Shown: positions 60,592 through 64,000 of the stretch, piece by piece
Layout: every line of letters begins with the position of its first letter
How positions within the stretch are numbered: position 1 is the first letter of the stretch
DNA from: Planctomycetota bacterium
GTDB lineage: Bacteria; Planctomycetota; UBA1135; GCA-002686595
Assembly (NCBI GenBank): GCA_022446815.1
Contig: JAKVCD010000005.1
Location: forward strand, 93,357-157,356
DNA length: 64,000 nucleotides
Direction of reading: 5' to 3'
Translations under genes and position numbers: made by a program
The notes under the pieces: model-generated
The model's database searches: none
Told to the model about the DNA's origin: nothing
What the model saw: only the letters and a program-made list of their open reading frames with translations

Positions 60592-62321
60592 CCCCTCAAA
60601 AGTCCAGCCCCCGTGAGCTCGCCGCGCTCCCGCGGCTGCTCTTCGCAGCGCTCGGCTGGACCATCCTCATTTCCCTAGGGCCTGGGGGGATCTATGGAGC
60701 GGAGCCTCACCCCGCGGCCTTGCTCGGAGTCACTGTCCTGGCCCTCGTCTCTGGCCGACCTGGTCCGCACGCCTTCACTGTCGAGTGGCTCGTCGCGGCC
60801 TGCGCAGCGGCGATCCACCTCGAGTGGATCCGCTACGTCTTCGGACCAGCGCTGATCCTCTGTGGGCTCATCTACGGCTTCCACGGAGCGGTCTTCGGTC
60901 TCATCTTGAGGAGGGTGCAGCGCGGGCGGTCATGGGCTGTCGCTGTCCCCATAGCCTGGTGCGCGATGGAGGCTATGCGCTTCCTCGTCCCTGTCCCCTT
61001 CGGCATGCGCTGGATCCAGCTCGGGCACCACGCGATCAACCTCGAGGAGCTCGTAGGGGCTGCGCGGGTCGTTGGTCCTACCGGGGTCTCCTTCGCGATG
61101 GCAGCGGTTGCAGGGCTGCTCTTGGACATCATTCGTCGCAGCGTCAGCGTGGGGGCGATCTGTGCTGGGCTCGGGCCGGTCGGCCTCCTCGCGCTCCTCG
61201 CTCATCAAACGCGACCCCCTGAGAGCGTCGAGGGCCCCATGGTGCTCCTGGTGCAGCCGTCGGTCTCACAGGCACGGAAGCAGCGACCGCCAAAGCCCAT
61301 GGACCTCTTCCGCCAGCAAGTGGACTTGACCGTCGAAGGGATGAATGCGCTAAAAGAGGCCGGCCAGATGCCGCCCGACTTCGTCTGCTGGGGAGAGACT
61401 ATGCTGACCTTTCCACTCGTCGGTGAGACGCTCGACGAGGCAGTGCGCATGGGCGCTTTAGGGGAGGTCAGCCTGCCAGGGATTTCGATCCCCCCTGACC
61501 GCTTGCCCCAGGTGGTCGAGGGTTGGAAGCGTTACGAGGAGCAGATGGTTGGTGGACTGCTCCTCGGCGCAGAGGGACAGCGCGTGCTGCCTAGTGACTG
61601 TGGATTCGTCTGCGGAGCAGAGGTGCTCGTCCTCCACGAGGAAGAGGTCCGGCGCGTCAACTCCGTCTGCTCATGGACGCCGGAGGGGAGACGCTCTGCG
61701 GCCTGTCCGAAGCTAGAGCTCGTGCCCGGCGGTGAGACCATGTATGGCCTCGAGGCGAACGAGTCTGTACGCCGCTTCGTCCTCGACGTGGCTGGATACC
61801 TCCCCAACCTCCTGGGCGGAGAGGAGACGGGGCTCATGGATCTCCCGGCTCATCCAGAGCTCTCTGAGCGCTCTTGGCGCGCGACGGGAACCGTCTGCTA
61901 CGACAACTCTTTCTTACACCCTTATACGGACCCGCTCGCTGAGGGAGAGGAGGTGGATCTCCACATAATCTGCTCCAACGAGGCTTGGTACCTCGACTCC
62001 TGGGAGATGGATCAGATGGTTTGTATGAGTCGAATGATCGCGATCTCCACTGCGCGCCCTGTCGTCCGGGCCACAAACAGCGGCGTGAGCTGCATTTTGG
62101 ACGCTAGGGGAGTCGAGCTCGGCCGGGTTCGCCAGGACGGATTGGACCGCGAGGTCCCCGGATTTTTAGCCCTGAACGTTCCAGTGCCCCCTGGGGGGAC
62201 CCCTGTGACCCCTTTCTGCCACTTCAGGGGGCCCCTGGCTTGGGTTTTTGTGCTGCTGGCGGGGGTCGCAGCGTGGGGTTCCAGGCGCTCAGGGGGTTAC
62301 CAGGAGGGTGCATGGGAGTAG
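60588..62321 (+). CDS. lnt: Apolipoprotein N-acyltransferase
   Basis: This 577-residue inner-membrane enzyme adds the third acyl chain to lipoproteins. Five to six N-terminal helices (about 15-210) precede a nitrilase-fold domain. The catalytic triad is visible: Glu in CWGETM (about 270), Lys in CPKLELVPGGE (about 371) and Cys in TVCYDNSF (about 433). A final helix near residues 550-565 closes the chain. It is slightly longer than E. coli Lnt (512). Several lipoproteins encoded in this window (24376, 42843, perhaps 54033) would be substrates. Confidence 0.88.
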   Translation: MTPQKSSPRELAALPRLLFAALGWTILISLGPGGIYGAEPHPAALLGVTVLALVSGRPGPHAFTVEWLVAACAAAIHLEWIRYVFGPALILCGLIYGFHGAVFGLILRRVQRGRSWAVAVPIAWCAMEAMRFLVPVPFGMRWIQLGHHAINLEELVGAARVVGPTGVSFAMAAVAGLLLDIIRRSVSVGAICAGLGPVGLLALLAHQTRPPESVEGPMVLLVQPSVSQARKQRPPKPMDLFRQQVDLTVEGMNALKEAGQMPPDFVCWGETMLTFPLVGETLDEAVRMGALGEVSLPGISIPPDRLPQVVEGWKRYEEQMVGGLLLGAEGQRVLPSDCGFVCGAEVLVLHEEEVRRVNSVCSWTPEGRRSAACPKLELVPGGETMYGLEANESVRRFVLDVAGYLPNLLGGEETGLMDLPAHPELSERSWRATGTVCYDNSFLHPYTDPLAEGEEVDLHIICSNEAWYLDSWEMDQMVCMSRMIAISTARPVVRATNSGVSCILDARGVELGRVRQDGLDREVPGFLALNVPVPPGGTPVTPFCHFRGPLAWVFVLLAGVAAWGSRRSGGYQEGAWE

Positions 62322-62352
62322 GATCATTGATGCCACGGGGGCCTGAGTTGTC

Positions 62353-62381
62353 TTGACCCCAAGCCGGGCTGGATCTATCCT
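62353..62381 (+). promoter_or_regulatory. Candidate sigma-70 promoter for the coiled-coil gene
   Basis: TTGACC (62353-62358, five of six consensus bases) and TATCCT (62376-62381, four of six) are separated by the ideal 17 bases. The start codon lies 160 bp further on, implying a long 5' leader. Confidence 0.5.
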
Positions 62382-62540
62382 CTCGCGTTCCTGTGGATCG
62401 GCGCCAGAAGGCTACACACAAGCATCTGAGCGCTCAGAACTTACGCATCAGAAGCCCCGCATAGGGGTCCCAACCCAAAGGTGAGCGGCTAAGGCCGCGA
62501 CCCACCAGGCCAGCAGGCCACACATCCAAGAGCCCATCCC

Positions 62541-63398
62541 ATGAGTCCGATCGCACGTGTCTTCAGTGTCCTCAACCTGATTTTGGCCGCCTCCTTCCTC
62601 GCTTGGGCCTCCACCACCTTGGCTCACAGCCAGGACTACAAGCGCAAGTACGAGGCTGAGCAAGCTGCTCACCAGACGACCATGACCGAGAAGGACGCTC
62701 AGATCTCTGAGCTCGAGACCCTGCGTGACACTGCGCGAAACGAGGCGGAGACTCTTCGCAGCGAGCGCGACAGTCACGAAGAGCGCGCGAACCGCCTCGA
62801 GGGTGACCTCAGCCAGAGCCGCTCCGACCTCTCCGAGGCTCAGGCCAACACGCAGCGCCTGACCAACTCAGTCGACGCGATCCAAGAGAACAACCGTCAG
62901 CTCCAAGGCGACAAGGACCGCGCGGTCGAGGCTCGCCACGAGGCTGAGGGCTCGAAGGAGTCTGCTGAGGAGGCTCAGCAGGAGGCCGAGTCCAACCTCG
63001 TCGACGCTCAGGGCGAGATCGAATCCCTGAACAACATGGTCTCTGACAAGGAGGCTGAGATCGTCGCCCTGAACAGCACCATCAGCGAGCTGAACACTCA
63101 GCTGGCTACCGTCGTTGAGCTGACCGGTGTCTCCTTCGACCAGATCACGGCGCAGCCCGCGATCGACGCTACCGTCGTCCGCGCTGTCCACGACATCTCG
63201 CCTGGCCTCGTCGCCCTGAACCGCGGCTCTGAGTCTGGCGTCAAGGTCGGCTACACCTTCGAGATCTACAATGGAGGCCAGTACAAGGGTCAGGTGCGCG
63301 TTGAGAACGTCCGCCCGAACATGTGCACCGCCCTCGTGACCACCGCCGTCTCCGGCACCAAGATCGGTCAGGGCGACAGCGCCGCGACGCGTCTCTAG
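62541..63398 (+). CDS. Anchored coiled-coil protein
   Basis: This 285-residue protein has an N-terminal membrane helix or signal (about 5-28, VFSVLNLILAASFLAWASTTLA). A long coiled coil follows (about 32-190), rich in Glu, Gln and Ala with heptad patterns (ISELETLRDTARNEAETLRSERDSHEERANRLEG in parts). A globular C-terminal domain of about 80 residues has VVRAVHDISPGLVALNRGSESGVKVGYTFEIYNGGQYKGQVRVENV in pieces, a small beta barrel like those ending some envelope proteins (MreC-like pattern). It may span or brace the periplasm. A small membrane protein gene follows after 25 bp. Confidence 0.7.
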   Translation: MSPIARVFSVLNLILAASFLAWASTTLAHSQDYKRKYEAEQAAHQTTMTEKDAQISELETLRDTARNEAETLRSERDSHEERANRLEGDLSQSRSDLSEAQANTQRLTNSVDAIQENNRQLQGDKDRAVEARHEAEGSKESAEEAQQEAESNLVDAQGEIESLNNMVSDKEAEIVALNSTISELNTQLATVVELTGVSFDQITAQPAIDATVVRAVHDISPGLVALNRGSESGVKVGYTFEIYNGGQYKGQVRVENVRPNMCTALVTTAVSGTKIGQGDSAATRL

Positions 63399-63423
63399 GC
63401 CTCCAACCCCAAGGAAAGCAACC

Positions 63424-63666
63424 ATGGCACGCAGTCGTTCACGTTCCAAGCGCGGGAGCAAGCCCGCGAAGAGCCGCCGCTCAAAGAAGACCGAAGAGGT
63501 CGTCGAAGAGGTAGAGGTCGTCGAGGAGGGTCGTCGCCTCGGGATTGATGACGGGATGGTCATCATCACCTTCCTCCTGATCGTCACCGCCTTCTTCGTC
63601 ACGGATTACCTCCTCGGCGCTGACTACGCGCAGGGGCTCTTCTTCATGGGCAAGTTCGCCGGCTGA
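63424..63666 (+). CDS. Small basic-acidic membrane protein
   Basis: This 80-residue protein has an Arg/Ser/Lys-rich N-terminus (about 1-22), an acidic stretch (about 23-35) and one membrane helix (about 44-66, GMVIITFLLIVTAFFVTDYLLG). AAGGAAA lies 6 bases before the ATG. The basic tail would sit in the cytoplasm. It is probably co-transcribed with the coiled-coil gene, and the terminator at 63703 follows. Confidence 0.7.
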   Translation: MARSRSRSKRGSKPAKSRRSKKTEEVVEEVEVVEEGRRLGIDDGMVIITFLLIVTAFFVTDYLLGADYAQGLFFMGKFAG

Positions 63667-63702
63667 GTCTCCTCGAATCACGAGCGGACACTCGTTCAAA
63701 GG

Positions 63703-63744
63703 GGCCGCGCTCGCACCACTGCGGGCGCGGCCTCTTCTCTGTTC
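63703..63744 (+). terminator. Intrinsic terminator
   Basis: GGCCGCGC (63703-63710) and GCGCGGCC (63725-63732) form a stable stem extended by CGC/GCG, followed by a T/C-rich stretch (TCTTCTCTGTTC). It is 37 bases after the stop codon at 63666. This is the clearest intrinsic terminator in the window. Confidence 0.7.
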
Positions 63745-63805
63745 ACGCCGCTGGGGCCTTCGAGATTTCAATCCTCCTATGGAGGGGGCGTGAAGAATCG
63801 CAGCG

Positions 63806-63850
63806 AGCGCGTTTTCTCGCGCTTGAATGGGCCTCTCTGAAGCCTAGACT
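63806..63850 (+). promoter_or_regulatory. Candidate promoter with overlapping palindrome
   Basis: TTGAAT (63823-63828) and TAGACT (63845-63850) are 16 bases apart upstream of the edge gene. AGCGCG (63806-63811) and CGCGCT (63818-63823) form an inverted repeat reaching into the -35 box, an operator-like placement. Confidence 0.35.
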
Positions 63851-63934
63851 GCCAAACACCCCCACGCCCTCGCCGGTAGGCCGCAGCGCCCTCCGTGCCG
63901 AGTCTCCTTGCGCGACACCAAGACACTCCCCGGC

Positions 63935-64000
63935 ATGCCCAACATCCTCAAGCCCGTCGAATGGACCCTAGGCCGCTTCTCGGTCGACATGGGAATCGAC
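63935..64000 (+). CDS. Start of a gene cut by the window edge
   Basis: An open frame of 22 codons begins at ATG 63935 (MPNILKPVEWTLGRFSVDMG) and runs off the end. It follows a terminator and a candidate promoter, so a real gene start is likely, but the family cannot be told from 22 residues. Confidence 0.5.
   Translation, partial: MPNILKPVEWTLGRFSVDMGID

Overview
The window is GC-rich, densely packed bacterial chromosome, with many ATGA, TGATG and GTGA overlaps between stop and start codons. The best-fitting source is a planctomycete or close relative (PVC group). Four things point that way: three EutN/CcmL-type microcompartment vertex proteins next to a class II aldolase (the Planctomycetes-Verrucomicrobia microcompartment theme), a pseudopilin operon carrying LamG-like domains and an FHA protein, a formylglycine-generating enzyme, and a secreted protein whose C-terminal domain I associate with planctomycetes. 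This placement is inference. I see no rRNA, tRNA, CRISPR array, phage or insertion sequence.

Layout. 0.1-7.5 kb: secreted helical protein, CpsD-like P-loop protein, SprT-like metalloprotein, M29 aminopeptidase, membrane-anchored six-repeat carboxypeptidase-regulatory-like protein, and a small unknown. 7.7-10.4 kb: a MerR regulator broken by two compensating frameshifts, then pgi and two small membrane proteins. 10.4-13.5 kb (minus strand): SurA-like protein, three BMC-P vertex proteins and a class II aldolase, with no BMC-H hexamer gene. 13.6-21 kb: YceI, membrane protein, MATE exporter, a single-AAA+ ClpB-like ATPase divergent from a Ser/Thr kinase, YkgJ-type protein and a TPR metallopeptidase. 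21-25.6 kb: a structured non-coding stretch, then an operon of an ABC ATPase and permease with two DUF3299 proteins.

25.8-43.8 kb is the centrepiece: about 18 kb, all plus strand, mostly overlapping genes. It encodes an FHA protein, a PilM-PilN fusion, a PilO-like protein, a TPR protein ending in a LamG-like domain, GspG, a GspH-type pseudopilin with a LamG-like body, a 1724-residue GspK-like protein, GspJ- and GspI-like pseudopilins, a secreted protein with DnaJ-type cysteine pairs, and a lipoprotein prolyl isomerase. GspD, E and F partners are not in the window. This looks like an extracellular pseudopilus or secretion machine with enlarged, adhesin-like minor pseudopilins.

43.8-64 kb: scpB, PpiD-like foldase, methyltransferase, PhoD-like phosphatase, RGG-tract protein, a two-component system with a G-run tract just upstream of the regulator start, planctomycete-type secreted protein, and the minus-strand run ribH-nusB-ftsY-O-antigen-ligase-like-FGE. 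Then come moeA-lnt, a coiled-coil protein, a small membrane protein and the start of a gene cut by the window edge.

Two candidates stand out as poorly described biology: the pentamer-only microcompartment mini-locus and the giant-GspK pseudopilin operon, in which a repeated short module is shared between GspK and GspJ.
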